A DNA stretch of 64,000 bases from CAXBCP01 sp963974055 (GCA_963974055.1 CAXBCP010000004.1:124001-188000), one strand, 5' to 3'; positions 1 to 9,122 are shown, numbered from the stretch's first letter. The notes: generated from the letters alone by a model not told the origin. Program-made: numbers and translations.

Positions 1-93
1 CACCTGCCTGCCCGGACATCTTCCGGCGCCAGTCCGCAAGCGAACCCGTTGAAACCTATCGATAAATTCATGCGCCGCCCGGACGTCGCCGAG

Positions 94-110
94 TTGGCAT
101 GGATATTGCA
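94..110 (+). promoter_or_regulatory. Candidate sigma-54 (RpoN) promoter for the dctPQM operon
   Basis: The bases read TTGGCATG, four spacer bases, then TTGCA. This matches the RpoN -24/-12 consensus (YTGGCACG-N4-TTGCW) at all but one position (C to T at 100), with the GG and GC pairs 12 bases apart as required. Transcription would start near 122, giving a leader of about 150 bases before the dctP start codon. C4-dicarboxylate transport genes are classic RpoN targets in proteobacteria, so the context fits. No enhancer-binding activator gene or obvious upstream activator site is visible in the 93 bases to the left, so the regulator is unknown. Confidence 0.6.
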
Positions 111-270
111 CTGCACAACAGCGAGCGACCCTCCCTTTACGGGGTTGGCCGTTGCGGAACGACAGGGACTAAGGCTCGCGACCGGATCGCCGCCGGCCAG
201 CCGGCACCGGATTCGGTGCTGACGACGGCCCGATCCTTGGCTGCTTGGTACACAATCAATGGAGAAGAAA

Positions 271-1344
271 ATGCGGAATTCTGTGAAGACGCTGACGATC
301 GCGATGGCGGCGATCGGGTTTGCGACCAGTGCGGTTGCAGCGGACGCCAAGTACGATCTCAAAATGACGACGACCACGCCCGAGGGCACGGTCACCTGGA
401 AGATGTTCGCTGAGGACATTGAGAACAAGATCGCCATTGCGACCGACGGTGAGATGAAGATCCGGGCATATGGTTCGGGCGCGCTCGCGGGTCTCTTTGA
501 AGGCCACAAGGCGGTGGCCGACGGCCGCGCGGATCTCGCGCATCAGTATCCGGCTTTTGAAATCAATCAGAGCCCGGCTTCGGCTTTCATCAGCGACATT
601 CCCGGCGGGATGGCTCCCGATGCAAAAATCATGTGGGTGCTGGCCGGCGGCGGCAAGGACCTGTGGGCAGGCTATCGCCACAGCCAGGGCCTTCACGGCA
701 TGATCTGCGGCGCGATCGGCTCGGAAGTCTTCGCCCATTCGCACAAGAAAATCCAGACTCTGGCCGATCTGAAGGGCTTCAAATACCGTACGGCCGGTGC
801 AAATACCCAGGTGATGCGCAAGCTTGGTGCGGCGCCCACGCTGGTTCCCGGACCGGAAGTGTTCACGCTGCTGGAGCGCAAGGGTGTCGATGGCGCCGAA
901 TATCTGGATCCCTACGGCAACAACTCGCTCGGCTTCCCGAAGATCGCCAAATACGTAATCCTGCCCGGCATTCATGCCCCGGGCGCGCTCTATGAAATGC
1001 TGATGAAAAAATCGCTCTGGGACAGCTTTCCCAAGTCGATCCAGCAGAAGATGGAAATGGTCTGCGATTCCGTGCTGATCAATTCGTATGCCCTGACCCT
1101 CGTCAATAACGTCAAGGCGATGAAGGCGATTGCCGCGAACACGACCAACGAAATCGTGACGCTCGACAAGGAAGTCGTCGACGCGATCCGTAAAGGCGGA
1201 CGTGAGTGGGCCGCGGAAAAGTCCGCATCGGAAGCCAAAAAGGGCAACCCGTGGATGGGCAAGCTCGCCGAGAGCTACTACGCGTTCCAGGATGAATGGA
1301 AAGCCAACTCCGCCTACCAGGTGATTGACGCTCAGTCCAAATAG
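271..1344 (+). CDS. TRAP transporter substrate-binding protein, DctP family
   Basis: This is the periplasmic receptor of a tripartite ATP-independent transporter; such proteins bind a carboxylate or related acid and deliver it to the DctQM membrane complex. The 357-residue product opens with a signal peptide (basic MRNSVK, hydrophobic core, cut near AVAA-DAKYD). The mature part has the DctP pattern, including a region around residues 165-185 (GFKYRTAGANTQVMRKLGA) that holds the arginine used for carboxylate binding in this family. An in-frame ATG at 259 exists, but GGAGAAG at 261-267 serves as the ribosome site for the ATG at 271, which also gives the better signal peptide. It heads dctP-dctQ-dctM behind a sigma-54-like promoter. 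The substrate is not predictable. Confidence 0.9.
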   Translation: MRNSVKTLTIAMAAIGFATSAVAADAKYDLKMTTTTPEGTVTWKMFAEDIENKIAIATDGEMKIRAYGSGALAGLFEGHKAVADGRADLAHQYPAFEINQSPASAFISDIPGGMAPDAKIMWVLAGGGKDLWAGYRHSQGLHGMICGAIGSEVFAHSHKKIQTLADLKGFKYRTAGANTQVMRKLGAAPTLVPGPEVFTLLERKGVDGAEYLDPYGNNSLGFPKIAKYVILPGIHAPGALYEMLMKKSLWDSFPKSIQQKMEMVCDSVLINSYALTLVNNVKAMKAIAANTTNEIVTLDKEVVDAIRKGGREWAAEKSASEAKKGNPWMGKLAESYYAFQDEWKANSAYQVIDAQSK

Positions 1345-1356
1345 GACGATTGCGGG

Positions 1357-1380
1357 CGGGCCGCGCCAAGGTGCGGCCCG
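1357..1380 (+). terminator. Intercistronic GC-rich hairpin between dctP and dctQ
   Basis: An eight-base perfect inverted repeat (CGGGCCGC at 1357-1364, GCGGCCCG at 1373-1380) with an eight-base loop lies 12 bases after the dctP stop. No T tract follows, so it is more likely an mRNA-stabilising or partial-attenuation hairpin, which would keep binding-protein expression above that of the membrane subunits, than a full terminator. Confidence 0.5.
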
Positions 1381-1421
1381 TCTACCATCTTATCCCCGAG
1401 ACGCCGCCGAAAGCGCATACA

Positions 1422-1964
1422 ATGTCCTATATTTCGCGGTTCTGTCTTGCGACAGAAAAACTGGTTCGCGTGACGGTCCTGTTCGGAGCCATTCTCTTTC
1501 CTGCCCTGATTATCGTCTGCGTATACGAAGTCGTGGCGCGGTATCTTTTCAACGCCTCTCAGATCTGGGCGTTCGACATTACCTTCATGCTGCACGGCGC
1601 GTTGTTCATGCTGAGCGGTGCCTACGGGCTACAGAAGAAGGTGCATGTCCGCATCGATGTGTTTTCCGACATGCTGCCGAAACGGGTACAGCATTTTATC
1701 TACGCTTTCATCTATCTGGGCTGTTTTCTGCCGGCGATCTGGATGCTGGGCGAAGCCGCGACCCTTCGGTCCTGGTCGGCCTACAGGACCGACGAGGTCG
1801 AACTGGTCAGTGCATGGGGGCCGCTTATCTGGCCGTTTTATACGGCGCTGGCGCTCGGGACGATCGCGCTGCTGCTGCAGACACTTGTTGAAATAATTCG
1901 TCATGTTGTCGGAATTTTCGTCGTTGACGGCCCGGCAGGCCATGACCCGGCCCTGGGGGTTTAA
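1422..1964 (+). CDS. TRAP transporter small permease, DctQ family
   Basis: The product is the small membrane subunit of the TRAP complex, which joins the large permease in sodium-driven uptake. It has 180 residues and four predicted hydrophobic segments (about residues 15-40, 50-70, 90-110 and 130-155), the normal topology for DctQ. The segment around VVARYLFNAS is typical of the family. I chose the ATG at 1422 because the upstream in-frame extension from 1350 runs through the intercistronic hairpin and looks non-coding. It lies between the receptor gene and dctM, whose start codon comes three bases after this stop, so the two membrane subunits are surely co-translated. Confidence 0.88.
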   Translation: MSYISRFCLATEKLVRVTVLFGAILFPALIIVCVYEVVARYLFNASQIWAFDITFMLHGALFMLSGAYGLQKKVHVRIDVFSDMLPKRVQHFIYAFIYLGCFLPAIWMLGEAATLRSWSAYRTDEVELVSAWGPLIWPFYTALALGTIALLLQTLVEIIRHVVGIFVVDGPAGHDPALGV

Positions 1965-1967
1965 GGT

Positions 1968-3290
1968 ATGGTTGATATTCCGGCGCTCTGGATGTTCCCG
2001 GCCCTGTTTGTGCTGGTGTTCCTTGGTTTTCCTGTCGCCTTCAGCATGATTGCCCTGTCATTCGTGTTCGGTTTCTGGTTCTTCGGCGATACGCTCGGCC
2101 CGCAGATGTTCAGCCAGCTGCACAGTGTTGCCACCAATTACGTGCTCACCGCATTGCCGCTGTTCGTCTTTATGGGTGCGGCGCTTGAACGGTCCGGCAT
2201 TGCCGAAAAGCTGTTCATCGCGATCCAGCTCTGGATCGGGAAACTGCGCGGCGGTCTTGCCCTGACCTCGATCTCCATGTGCGGCGTGTTTGCCGCCTGC
2301 TCCGGCGTCGTCGGTGCGGTCGAAACCGTTGTCGGCATGATGGCGATTCCGCCCATGGTCAAGCAGCGCTACAAACACGATCTGATTTCCGGCACGATCT
2401 GCGCCGGCGGGTCTCTCGGGACCATCATTCCACCGACCGTGGTCGTCGTCGTCTACGGCTCGATCGTTGAACAATCCATCGGCGACCTTTTTGCCGGGGT
2501 TGTCATCCCCGGTCTTCTGATGACCGTGCTGTTCCTTGGCTACATCATTATTCGGTGTTATCTGCGGCCCGAGGATGCGCCGGCGGTGGACGACGGCAGC
2601 CAGGAAGATGTTTCCCTGGGCCACAAGCTGTCGGCCACGATGATTGCAATCGTGCCTGCCGTGGGTCTGGTTGTCGCGGTTCTGGGTTCGATCCTGGCTG
2701 GCATCGCCTCGCCGACCGAGGCCGCGGCTGTCGGCGCGCTCGGCGCCGTCTTGCTGATTGCCGCCTATGGGCGCATGTCCGGTGCCGTGTTCGCCGACGT
2801 GTTGACGCGTTCGATCAAGATCAACGCGATGGTCATGTTCGCGGTGATGGGCGGTGTCATGTTCTCCAGTATTTTTCTGGTCAATGGCGGTAATGACCTG
2901 ATCCGGGAATTTCTCGCGACCTTCAATCCGTCGAAGACCCAGCTGACGATCCTGATGCTGGGGGTGATCTTCCTGCTCGGTTTCATTCTCGACTGGGTCG
3001 CGATCGTTCTGATCTGCATGCCGATCTTCACGCCGCTGATCCGGGCTGCCGAAATAGACCCGATCTGGTTCGGCATTATGGTCTGCGTCGTCATCCAGAC
3101 GTCCTATCTCACGCCGCCGGTGGCGCCGTCGATCTATTACCTGCGCGCCATTTCGCCGCCCGAGATCAAGCTTGTCTCTATGTTCAAGGGGGTTATTCCA
3201 TTCATTATCTGTCAGTTGATCGTGCTGTTCGTCGTGGCGATGTATCCGCCGACGGCCCTGTGGCTCCCCGAACTGATTTTCGGCAACTAG
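1968..3290 (+). CDS. TRAP transporter large permease, DctM family
   Basis: The 440-residue product is the transport-channel subunit of the TRAP system. It is almost wholly hydrophobic with about 12 membrane segments, and the length is normal for DctM. Family-typical stretches include the cytoplasmic-loop region GTICAGGSLGTIIPPTVV near residues 143-160 and the C-terminal PPVAPSIYYLR near residues 384-394. It follows dctQ by three bases. A short TCGCG/CGCGA hairpin at 3291-3307 lies just after the stop. The long minus-strand reading frame across this gene is a codon-bias shadow. Confidence 0.92.
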   Translation: MVDIPALWMFPALFVLVFLGFPVAFSMIALSFVFGFWFFGDTLGPQMFSQLHSVATNYVLTALPLFVFMGAALERSGIAEKLFIAIQLWIGKLRGGLALTSISMCGVFAACSGVVGAVETVVGMMAIPPMVKQRYKHDLISGTICAGGSLGTIIPPTVVVVVYGSIVEQSIGDLFAGVVIPGLLMTVLFLGYIIIRCYLRPEDAPAVDDGSQEDVSLGHKLSATMIAIVPAVGLVVAVLGSILAGIASPTEAAAVGALGAVLLIAAYGRMSGAVFADVLTRSIKINAMVMFAVMGGVMFSSIFLVNGGNDLIREFLATFNPSKTQLTILMLGVIFLLGFILDWVAIVLICMPIFTPLIRAAEIDPIWFGIMVCVVIQTSYLTPPVAPSIYYLRAISPPEIKLVSMFKGVIPFIICQLIVLFVVAMYPPTALWLPELIFGN

Positions 3291-3318
3291 TCGCGGTTCG
3301 ATCGCGAGCGGCTGATAA

Positions 3319-4782
3319 ATGATCGGGAATGTAATCCGGCAAAAAATTCTGATTCGCGGCGGCCTTGTCGTCACGCTGGATCCGGAGGATCGTATCCTGA
3401 CGTCCGCCGATGTGCTGATCGAGGACGGCATCATCACGGCCGTGGGATCGGTCGGGCGCGACGTCGACGCGGGATGCGACCGGGTTATCGATGCGACCGA
3501 CCGGCTGCTAATGCCGGGACTGGTGAACGCACACACGCATTCGCCTCTAAGCGTGGTCCACGGGGCATTCGACCTGTTGAACCATCGCGCATCGATGTGG
3601 CTGTTCCAAGCCTATACGGCGAACCGGACGTCGCGCGAAGTATATGTCAGCACGATGCTGAACTGTATCGAGATGCTGCTGACCGGGACGACCGCGACTC
3701 TCGACCACTTTCCCGAACAGGCTTTCGGCCCCGACGACGTGACCGCCGTTGTCGCGGCTTACCGTGATTCGGGGATGCGCGCCCATGTGGCGCTGCGGAT
3801 TTTCGACGGCGAATATACCGACATTCTGCCGCCGGACGGCACGTTGCCCGACGAATTGCAGCGCGAGGTGGAACGCCTCAATCCCTATCAACCGCGCTCC
3901 GTTTCCGAGTTACGCGACCTCTGCACCGGCGCGATTGAAGGCTGGCACGGCGAAGCGGGCAGGATCAGTGTCGGACCGGCACCGTCGAACCCGATGCGCT
4001 GCAGCGACGACCTGCTCGATATGTGCGTACAACTCGTGGACCGTTTCGGCGTCGGGGTGCATACGCACCTGCTGGAAACCGAAATCCAGACGCATATCGC
4101 CCAAAACCTGTACGGATCCACGACGGTGCGCCACCTCGACGACCTCGGGTTGCTGACGCAACAGCTCAGCTGCGCTCATACGATATGGATCGGCGGTGAC
4201 GATATTGCGCTGATGGCCGACCGGGGCGCATCCGTGGTCCACAATCCTGAAAGCAACCTGTTGACGGCAAGCGGTTTGGCGCCGATTCCCGAGATGCTTG
4301 CGCAGGGCGTGCGGGTGGCGCTCGGCAGCGACGGTTCCTGCAGCAGTGGCGATCAGGCTATACATCGTGCGATGAAGCTCGCGACTGCCATTCACCGTGT
4401 CGGTGAGACGGATCGGCATCGTTGGGTCAGCACCCGCCAGGCGCTGGGAATGGCGACCGGCGGCGGCGCGGCGGCGATGTTCGCCGACGGCAAATTCGGC
4501 GCAATTTCAGTCGGGCAGGTGGCTGACCTGGCGCTCTATGATCTGACACGGCCGTGGTGGTGCCCGGTCAACGATCCGATCCATCAATTCGTCCAGTCGG
4601 AGACCGGTGCGGGCGTCGATACGGTGATTGTCGATGGCTGTGTTCTGGTGGAAGGCGGAAAAATTACGGCGTTCGATGCCGACGAACTCGTCGCGGAGGC
4701 CCGCGAACTGGTTCCCGCCATGAAAAGCCGCAACCGCGCCCTGTTCGATATGGTGGAGCAGGTCGGCAAAGCCGTCATATAA
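3319..4782 (+). CDS. Amidohydrolase, cytosine deaminase/TrzA-AtzB/SsnA type
   Basis: The product is a cytoplasmic metal-dependent hydrolase or deaminase of the TIM-barrel amidohydrolase superfamily; relatives deaminate or dechlorinate N-heterocycles or act on adenosine derivatives. The 487 residues show the complete metal set: HxH in MPGLVNAHTHSPLS (near residue 75), a histidine in GVGVHTHLLETE (near 250), a histidine in LSCAHTIW (near 285) and the aspartate in VALGSDGSCSSGDQ (near 340). The N-terminal beta-sandwich begins ILIRGGLVVTLDPEDRI. It follows dctM by 28 bases on the same strand, so the TRAP ligand may be its substrate or precursor. The ribosome site is weak and the ATG start is the only clear choice. 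The substrate is not predictable. Confidence 0.82.
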   Translation: MIGNVIRQKILIRGGLVVTLDPEDRILTSADVLIEDGIITAVGSVGRDVDAGCDRVIDATDRLLMPGLVNAHTHSPLSVVHGAFDLLNHRASMWLFQAYTANRTSREVYVSTMLNCIEMLLTGTTATLDHFPEQAFGPDDVTAVVAAYRDSGMRAHVALRIFDGEYTDILPPDGTLPDELQREVERLNPYQPRSVSELRDLCTGAIEGWHGEAGRISVGPAPSNPMRCSDDLLDMCVQLVDRFGVGVHTHLLETEIQTHIAQNLYGSTTVRHLDDLGLLTQQLSCAHTIWIGGDDIALMADRGASVVHNPESNLLTASGLAPIPEMLAQGVRVALGSDGSCSSGDQAIHRAMKLATAIHRVGETDRHRWVSTRQALGMATGGGAAAMFADGKFGAISVGQVADLALYDLTRPWWCPVNDPIHQFVQSETGAGVDTVIVDGCVLVEGGKITAFDADELVAEARELVPAMKSRNRALFDMVEQVGKAVI

Positions 4783-4892
4783 AAACCCCTGCCGCTGAAT
4801 CTCAAATTCTGTAAACGCCCCCACTTGACGGAGAACAGCTTTCCTCCGAGTGTTGAATCGGGTTCCCGCAGAGGGACCGATCGGGAGGAACA

Positions 4893-6821
4893 GTGGCACA
4901 AAGCGAAGAATCGGGCGAAAAAACGCGCCATATTTCAGGGCCCGTGGGTGTTGCGCATCAGGCTATTCTGATTTCTCTGGCCTTGCTCGGTGCCGTCTGG
5001 TCGCTCGAAATCCACGCGGATCTCGGGATCATTATTTTCAAGGAACAGTTTCTCGCCCTGATATTTACGCTTGGCATGGTCGGCGTGTTCCTTTCCGTAC
5101 CGGCGTCGAAGTCGGGGCCTTCCGAGACCGCGCCGCCCTGGTACGACTGGGTGCTGGTCGTTGCCTCCGCGGTGGTCGGCGGTTATGTCGTTTTCGGCTA
5201 TCCGGTCATCAGGAACGATCTCGGCCTGTTATCGACCGAACGGATCGTGCTGGGCACGGTTGCCCTTGTCGTGGTGATGGAAGCGACCCGAAGAATCGCC
5301 GGCTGGGCGCTTGTGCTGATGGCGGGGTTCCTGATTTTCTACGCCGCGTTTTCCGATTATTTCCCCGGGTTTCTCGAAGCCCCGTCAGAAGGCTGGGACC
5401 GGCTCAGCATCTATATGTATCTCGACAGCAATGCGCTGTTCGGGCTGCCGCTGTCGGTCACTGCCAGCATGATCATCGCATTTATTCTGTTCGGCCGGAT
5501 GCTGTATGCGGTCCATGGGGCAGAGGTCCTGACGGATTTCGCGATGGCGGCGATGGGCGGCTATCGCGGCGGTCCGGCAAAGGTCGCCGTGCTGGCGTCG
5601 AGCTTCTTCGGCACGATATCGGGCAGCGCCGTCGCCAATGTGCTGATGGACGGCCCGATCACGATTCCGATGATGCGCAAGGCCGGCTATCCCGGCCATC
5701 TCGCCGCCGCGACGGAGGCGGTCGCATCCACCGGCGGGCAGATCATGCCGCCGGTCATGGGCATTACCGCCTTTATCATGGCGGAATTCCTGTCAGTGCC
5801 TTACGGCGAGGTCGTGCTGGCGGCGCTTATTCCGGCGTTGCTCTATTACGTCGCCTTGTTCGCCCAGATCGATATCGAGGCGTCGAAATACAAGATGAAA
5901 GGGCTGCCCCGCGATCAGTTGCCCCGCATGAGGCTCGTCCTCGGCCGGGCGTGGGTTTTCGTTGTCCCGATTTTCATCCTGGTCTGGACCCTGATGATCG
6001 AGCGCTGGCAACCCGGTAAATCGGCGATGACAGCCGCCATCGTCACGGTGGTTATCGGGTTCCTGCACCCGTATACACGCCCGACCCTGGCGCGGCTCTA
6101 CGGAGAACTGCGCGAGACCGGCCGCATCATCCTGGACCTGATGGTCATCACGGCCGCCGCCGGCATCATTATCGGCCTGTTGCAGCTTACCGGGCTCGCC
6201 TTCAATGTTTCGCTGCTGCTGACATCCGCGGCCGGCGGCAATTTGCCGGTCCTGCTTATGCTGACGGCGCTGGTATGCATCGTGCTCGGCATGGGGATGC
6301 CGTCAGCCGTAATTTATATCGTCCTGTCGGTGATTGCCGCGCCCGCACTGGTCGAGGCCGGTGTTGTCGAAATGTCGGCCCATCTCTTCCTGTTCTATTT
6401 CGGGATGCTGTCGATGATCACGCCGCCGGTATGCCTTGCGACGATTGCGGCGGCATCGGTTGCGGGAACCAATTTCTGGCAGACAGGTTGGGCCGGCATG
6501 CGGCTCGGATTCGTGGCTTATCTGGTACCGTTCCTGATCGTTTATTATCCCGAACTGATCTTTGTCGGCGCGCCGAGCGAAATCTTCGCGGTTTTTGTAA
6601 AGTCGATCGTCGGCGTCATGGTACTCAGCTGTTGTGTGTCGGGGTTCCTTTTTGTCCCCCTGGGCAGTGTCGTAAGATTCGTGATCGGAGTTGCCGGTCT
6701 TGCCCTGCTGGTTGCGCCCTACGATACGGCGCCGGGCCTCGTCGTGATCGCTGTCGCCCTTTGTCTGGTGGCGGTTCTTTTTGTTCGAGGGCGTGCCCGC
6801 GGGAAAGCGGAGGCGGCCTGA
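4893..6821 (+). CDS. TRAP transporter fused permease (4TM/12TM)
   Basis: This single 642-residue protein combines the small and large TRAP permease subunits, the form that normally pairs with a TAXI-type receptor. The N-terminal part to about residue 170 has several hydrophobic segments of the DctQ-like half. From about residue 200 the DctM-like half carries SSFFGTISGSAVANVLMDG and ATEAVASTGGQIMPPVMG, both hallmarks of fused TRAP permeases. The start is GTG at 4893, preceded by GGGAGGAA at 4883-4890, which decides the start. The matching receptor gene follows at 6945. This is a second complete TRAP system, unrelated in subunit form to dctPQM. Confidence 0.9.
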   Translation: MAQSEESGEKTRHISGPVGVAHQAILISLALLGAVWSLEIHADLGIIIFKEQFLALIFTLGMVGVFLSVPASKSGPSETAPPWYDWVLVVASAVVGGYVVFGYPVIRNDLGLLSTERIVLGTVALVVVMEATRRIAGWALVLMAGFLIFYAAFSDYFPGFLEAPSEGWDRLSIYMYLDSNALFGLPLSVTASMIIAFILFGRMLYAVHGAEVLTDFAMAAMGGYRGGPAKVAVLASSFFGTISGSAVANVLMDGPITIPMMRKAGYPGHLAAATEAVASTGGQIMPPVMGITAFIMAEFLSVPYGEVVLAALIPALLYYVALFAQIDIEASKYKMKGLPRDQLPRMRLVLGRAWVFVVPIFILVWTLMIERWQPGKSAMTAAIVTVVIGFLHPYTRPTLARLYGELRETGRIILDLMVITAAAGIIIGLLQLTGLAFNVSLLLTSAAGGNLPVLLMLTALVCIVLGMGMPSAVIYIVLSVIAAPALVEAGVVEMSAHLFLFYFGMLSMITPPVCLATIAAASVAGTNFWQTGWAGMRLGFVAYLVPFLIVYYPELIFVGAPSEIFAVFVKSIVGVMVLSCCVSGFLFVPLGSVVRFVIGVAGLALLVAPYDTAPGLVVIAVALCLVAVLFVRGRARGKAEAA

Positions 6822-6835
6822 ACGCCGCTTTTCGT

Positions 6836-6864
6836 TTGACCCGATTTTGTCTTGATCCTACGCT
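6836..6864 (+). promoter_or_regulatory. Candidate sigma-70 promoter for the TAXI receptor gene
   Basis: TTGACC (6836-6841) and TACGCT (6859-6864) are spaced by exactly 17 bases, in the gap between the fused permease and the TAXI receptor. The -35 is strong and the -10 weak. It would let the receptor be expressed beyond the level of its permease. Confidence 0.4.
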
Positions 6865-6944
6865 GATCCGGAGTCTTGGACGCAGACTATGACAACAAAA
6901 ACGGCGGTTTATCTGCCATTAATCAATCGATAGGGAGACATTCT

Positions 6945-7934
6945 ATGAAGACGATAGCAGCTATTCTTGCCGCCACGGGTGCATTGACGCTCGCCGCCGG
7001 TGCCGCTGACGCGAAGACGCTTATCATGGCCCTCGATCGCGCCGGCACGTTGTACAATGCCAGCGGATCCGGTGTCGCAAAGGTGGCGTCGCAGCATTCC
7101 GGGCATCGCGTAATCGTTCGGGCGTTCGGTGGTCCGGACTCTTATTTTGGCGCGCTGAACGACGGCAAGTACGATTTTTCGACGGTTTCGTCCTCGACCG
7201 CCTGGTTCAACTACCACGGCAAGAATTCAGCCAAAAAAGAATACAAGAACGTCCGGATTATCCGATCGGGTTCGGGTGCGCTTCGGCTGGGCTTCGTCGT
7301 TTATGACGATTCCCCGATCAAGAAAATATCGGACCTGAAAGGCATGCGCGTTGCGTCAGATTTCGGCGGGCATTCGGTTATCGGCCCGATGGTTGCGGCA
7401 TCGCTTGCGGTCGGCAACCTGACCTGGAAAGACGTCCGGGCCGTGCCGGTCACCGGCGCGCTCGATTCGCCGCGTGCCCTCGGCGCGGAACGGACGGATG
7501 CCAGCTGGGCGTCGCTCGGTATGCCGGCGGTGCGTGAAATTCACGCGAAACGCAAGGTCCGCTACCTGTCATTCGGCGCCGATCCCGCGACGCTGAAAAG
7601 CATCCAGGATGCTACGTTCCCGGGTGTGCGGATGTCGAAGCTGCCGCCGCTCAAGCATCTTGGCCTGCCGGCGCCGACGCACCTGCTGACGTACGATTCG
7701 TATGTCATCACGCACAAGGACCAGGATCCGAAGATCATCCGCGCTGTGCTGGAAGGCCTGTGGAAGGGCACCGAGGAAATCCGCAAGGCCCATTTCTCGC
7801 TTCGCGGTTTTACGCAGAAATCCGCGGCGAGCGATCTGCCGATGATCCCGCATCACCCGGAGGCCATCGCTTTCTACAAGGAAAAAGGCATCTGGACGGA
7901 TGAGATCGCAAAAGCCGATGCGATGCTGAAATAG
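6945..7934 (+). CDS. TRAP transporter substrate-binding protein, TAXI family
   Basis: This is the periplasmic receptor for the fused TRAP permease upstream. The 329-residue product has a clear signal peptide (MKTIAAILAATGALTLAAG, cleavage near ADA-KTLIM) and the TAXI-type beginning (LIMALDRAGTLYNASGSGVAKV) followed by DGKYDFSTVSSSTAWF. The ATG at 6945 is chosen because AGGGAGA at 6932-6938 sits at good spacing and because the signal peptide begins there; an in-frame start at 6876 would add 23 residues and spoil it. TAXI receptors bind small organic or amino acids. The ligand here is unknown. Confidence 0.87.
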   Translation: MKTIAAILAATGALTLAAGAADAKTLIMALDRAGTLYNASGSGVAKVASQHSGHRVIVRAFGGPDSYFGALNDGKYDFSTVSSSTAWFNYHGKNSAKKEYKNVRIIRSGSGALRLGFVVYDDSPIKKISDLKGMRVASDFGGHSVIGPMVAASLAVGNLTWKDVRAVPVTGALDSPRALGAERTDASWASLGMPAVREIHAKRKVRYLSFGADPATLKSIQDATFPGVRMSKLPPLKHLGLPAPTHLLTYDSYVITHKDQDPKIIRAVLEGLWKGTEEIRKAHFSLRGFTQKSAASDLPMIPHHPEAIAFYKEKGIWTDEIAKADAMLK

Positions 7935-7946
7935 CAATGTCCCGGT

Positions 7947-7977
7947 GGCACGGAGGCCCTGTCGGGGCCTTCGTGCC
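7947..7977 (+). terminator. Strong stem-loop after the TAXI receptor gene
   Basis: A 13-base-pair stem (7947-7959 with 7965-7977, one G-U pair) and five-base loop begins 12 bases after the stop codon. No T run follows, so termination efficiency is uncertain. It separates the transporter genes from the LysR gene. Confidence 0.5.
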
Positions 7978-8017
7978 GCCTTCGCGGCATGGCCGTCCCG
8001 AGACCGGATAGGAATTC

Positions 8018-8923
8018 ATGATCGGCGTCAGCCTCCGGCGGCTCGAAGTTTTCAAGACGGTTGTCGATATCGGCAGGTTCGGCGCGGCGGCTGATCATCT
8101 TGGTATCGCCCAGCCGTCCGTCAGCGCCCATATCAAGGCGCTCGAAAACCATCTCGGGCAGCCTTTGTTCATTCGTCATCGCGGCAGGCCGCCACGCCTG
8201 ACGACAATGGGCGAAACCTTCTATACCTACGCCGCCGATGCGTTATCGCGCGCGTCCGATATCGGAACGACGCTCAGGGCAGCCGGCGAGGCGGAACCCG
8301 GCCGCTTCAGCGTGGCCGCGCAGCGGAACCTGGCGAACCTGATTCTCCCGGGGCATCTGGCGGCTTTTCTGAAATCCCATCCGGGTGCGAAAATCGTTTC
8401 CTATAGCGAGGTCCAGGAAAAAGTACTGGCCATGATTCGCGATGCCGAGGTCGACCTGGCACTGTTTCTCGCCATCGGGCCGGTTAGCGGAATCCGGTCC
8501 GAACTGATGGGGCATCTCGACCTGGTTCTGGTTGTCTCGCCGGACCATCCCCTTGCAGGGCGGCGGAAAATAGCGCCCGAAGAACTGGCCGGTCAGGCTT
8601 TTATCGGCGGTATCGAGGAATCGAATTTCGCCCGGATGATCGCAGTCATGCTGCGCCGGGCGGGAATCAGGGACTACGACGTTGTCCTGCAGTTGCAGGA
8701 TGGGGTCGCCGCAAAGCAGATGGCGCAGCTTGGTGTCGGGTTTACGTGTTCGCTGCGCTGTGCGGTCGAGCCCGAAATCGCGGCCGGCACGCTGGTGCCG
8801 CTCGACCTTTCCAGTGGTCCCGGTCCCCTGCAGGTTCGTTGGGCCTATGCCGAGAACCGGGAAATTCCCGAAATCGCCTTTACCCTGATCCGGTACCTGA
8901 ATGACCGGCGGCCGTTTTCCTGA
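8018..8923 (+). CDS. LysR-family transcriptional regulator
   Basis: The 301-residue product is a LysR-type regulator. The N-terminal winged helix-turn-helix is clear at about residues 4-62 (LRRLEVFKTVVDIGRFGAAA, then AQPSVSAHIKALENHLG) and the C-terminal periplasmic-binding-protein-like effector domain spans about residues 90-295. Length is normal. AGGA lies eight bases before the ATG. It stands alone between a stem-loop and an operator-like region at 8989-9022, with the next binding-protein and amidohydrolase genes downstream on the same strand. It may control those genes, the TRAP genes before it, or both. The effector is unknown. Confidence 0.9.
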   Translation: MIGVSLRRLEVFKTVVDIGRFGAAADHLGIAQPSVSAHIKALENHLGQPLFIRHRGRPPRLTTMGETFYTYAADALSRASDIGTTLRAAGEAEPGRFSVAAQRNLANLILPGHLAAFLKSHPGAKIVSYSEVQEKVLAMIRDAEVDLALFLAIGPVSGIRSELMGHLDLVLVVSPDHPLAGRRKIAPEELAGQAFIGGIEESNFARMIAVMLRRAGIRDYDVVLQLQDGVAAKQMAQLGVGFTCSLRCAVEPEIAAGTLVPLDLSSGPGPLQVRWAYAENREIPEIAFTLIRYLNDRRPFS

Positions 8924-8988
8924 CAGCCGTATAGCACATAGCGCGGGCCTGAATTTTGCGGATAGGCGTTTTGACCCAAATGGAACAA

Positions 8989-9022
8989 GTCATAGTTAAA
9001 AAGCTATGACATAGAAGTCATA
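8989..9022 (+). promoter_or_regulatory. Operator-like array of three GTCATA half-sites
   Basis: GTCATAG (8989-8995), eight A/T-rich bases, then CTATGAC (9004-9010) form a perfect seven-base inverted repeat. A third half-site GTCATA follows at 9017-9022 and forms a second inverted repeat with TATGAC at 9005-9010. The array lies after the LysR stop and about 150 bases before the TctC-type gene. Spaced dyads with an AT-rich centre are typical of LysR or GntR operators; assignment to the adjacent LysR protein is inference. Confidence 0.5.
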
Positions 9023-9122
9023 TCGACCATTGCCGCGGCTGGCCTGCGGGGCCATGATCGCCGCGAAGAGACGAATTGAGAATTGCCGTCACCTTGAACG
9101 CAGGGTGCCCGGCCAAAAACAG

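Noticed and set aside
1..270. Possible end of a further gene at the left edge (open frame from 99 to 413)
   Set aside because: The frame overlaps dctP, has no domain pattern and contains the sigma-54-like element. The first 93 bases show nothing I can identify.
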